Shown: piece by piece, positions 37,802-38,229 of the stretch | How the letters are laid out: every line of letters begins with the position of its first letter | How positions within the stretch are numbered: the first letter of the stretch is position 1 | Translations under genes and position numbers: made by a program | The notes under the pieces: model-generated | What the model saw: only the letters and a program-made list of their open reading frames with translations | Told to the model about the DNA's origin: nothing | Database searches by the model: none | Assembly (NCBI GenBank): GCA_937889515.1 | Contig: CALAOV010000160.1 | Location: 1 to 38,229, forward strand | DNA from: an uncultured Myxococcales bacterium | GTDB lineage: Bacteria; Myxococcota_A; Polyangia; Fen-1088 | Length of the DNA: 38,229 bases | Direction: 5' to 3'

Positions 37802-38229
37802 GTGGCCGGATCCGGAGAGCCAACCGAAGAGCCGACGCCCAAGCGCCTCGAGGAGGCGCGGGGCCGCGGCGAGGTCGCGTACAGTCGGGATCTGGCCTCC
37901 GCGGCGGCCATGACCGCCGCCATCGCGGCGCTGATCTTCACCGGCCCCGAGCTGATGGCGCGCCTGCTGGCCTACTGGCGCTCGGCGCTGGCGGCTGCGC
38001 CGGCGGCCGGCGCGCCATCGGTGGCGCTGGCGGCTGGGCTGGGGGTCATGGCGCGAGCCCTGGCGGCGCCGCTGGTGGCGGCCGCCACGCTGGCGCTCGG
38101 GGTGGGGCTCCTGCAGACGCGCGGGCTGCTCGCGCTCGGCGCGCTCAAACCCGATCTCGGCCGGTTGTCGCCGGCCGCGGGCCTCAAGCGTGCCTTCGGC
38201 AGCCAGGCGGCGCTGGCCGCCGCCAAGGG
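37802..38229 (+). CDS. flhB: Type III export switch protein FlhB/SctU, partial
   Basis: The window end cuts this gene; 142 codons are visible. It starts GTG at 37802. EEPTPKRLEEARGRGEVAYSRDL is the FlhB/SctU N-terminus; two membrane helices follow, then GLLQTRGLLALGALKPDLGRLSPAAGLKRAF, the conserved cytoplasmic loop that contacts the export gate. The autocleaving NPTH domain lies beyond the window. It extends the export gate cluster past the three exported proteins. Confidence 0.9.
   Translation, partial: MAGSGEPTEEPTPKRLEEARGRGEVAYSRDLASAAAMTAAIAALIFTGPELMARLLAYWRSALAAAPAAGAPSVALAAGLGVMARALAAPLVAAATLALGVGLLQTRGLLALGALKPDLGRLSPAAGLKRAFGSQAALAAAK

Overview
The window is a high-GC chromosomal segment from a Gram-negative bacterium, most likely a member of the Myxococcota or a related deltaproteobacterial lineage. 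The evidence is an FHA-GGDEF diguanylate cyclase, a Ser/Thr kinase with a periplasmic PEGA domain, a TIGR02266-like PilZ protein, tandem receiver proteins, a PilT paralogue and many lipoproteins. The lineage is inferred from family content; no 16S rRNA gene is present.

Layout. (1) 1-15712 is an accessory and regulatory block on both strands: an exported-type protein with a PEGA lipoprotein; an acyl-CoA-synthetase-like adenylation protein; a penicillin-binding transpeptidase divergent from the FHA-GGDEF protein across an inverted-repeat-rich promoter region; a hairpin-rich intergenic element with a 50-bp tandem repeat; the PEGA kinase; a close minus-strand series pilT-like / alaS / rluA-type pseudouridine synthase / lysophospholipid acyltransferase; a double-receiver protein; hpt; and a TPR lipoprotein. 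(2) 15784-32697 is one long translation locus: promoter, structured leader, tRNA-Thr(TGT), tRNA-Tyr(GTA), tRNA-Gly(TCC), tRNA-Thr(GGT), tuf, then rpsJ, rplD, rplW, rplB, rpsS, rplV, rpsC, rplP, rpmC, rpsQ, rplN, rplX, rplE, rpsN, rpsH, rplF, rplR, rpsE, rpmD, rplO, secY, adk, map, rpmJ, rpsM, rpsK, rpsD, rpoA, rplQ. (3) 32821-38229 holds a PilZ protein and then the core type III export gate (FliO-like, FliP/SctR, FliQ/SctS, FliR/SctT), three exported proteins of unknown function, and the start of FlhB/SctU, cut by the window end.

The translation locus departs from the usual order in three ways. rplC (ribosomal protein L3) is missing between rpsJ and rplD. infA is missing between map and rpmJ. 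The tRNA quartet plus tuf, which in E. coli is the thrU-tyrU-glyT-thrT-tufB leader, runs straight into the S10 operon, with no rpsL-rpsG-fusA upstream. The body of tuf also uses markedly G-ending codons, unlike its own 3' end and its neighbours, which suggests gene conversion or recombination between tuf copies.

The most interesting unexplained items are the missing rplC with the rewired tuf junction, a type III export gate that mixes flagellar features (FliO, a FliP signal peptide) with injectisome-like features (SctT-like sequence), and three proteins of well-known enzyme or receiver families whose key catalytic or phosphoacceptor residues are changed (adenylation protein, PilT paralogue, second receiver domain). 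No gene-free stretch exceeds 300 bases; the two longest, 5270-5554 and 15713-16004, are described below. No CRISPR array, insertion sequence, rRNA gene or replication origin was seen.
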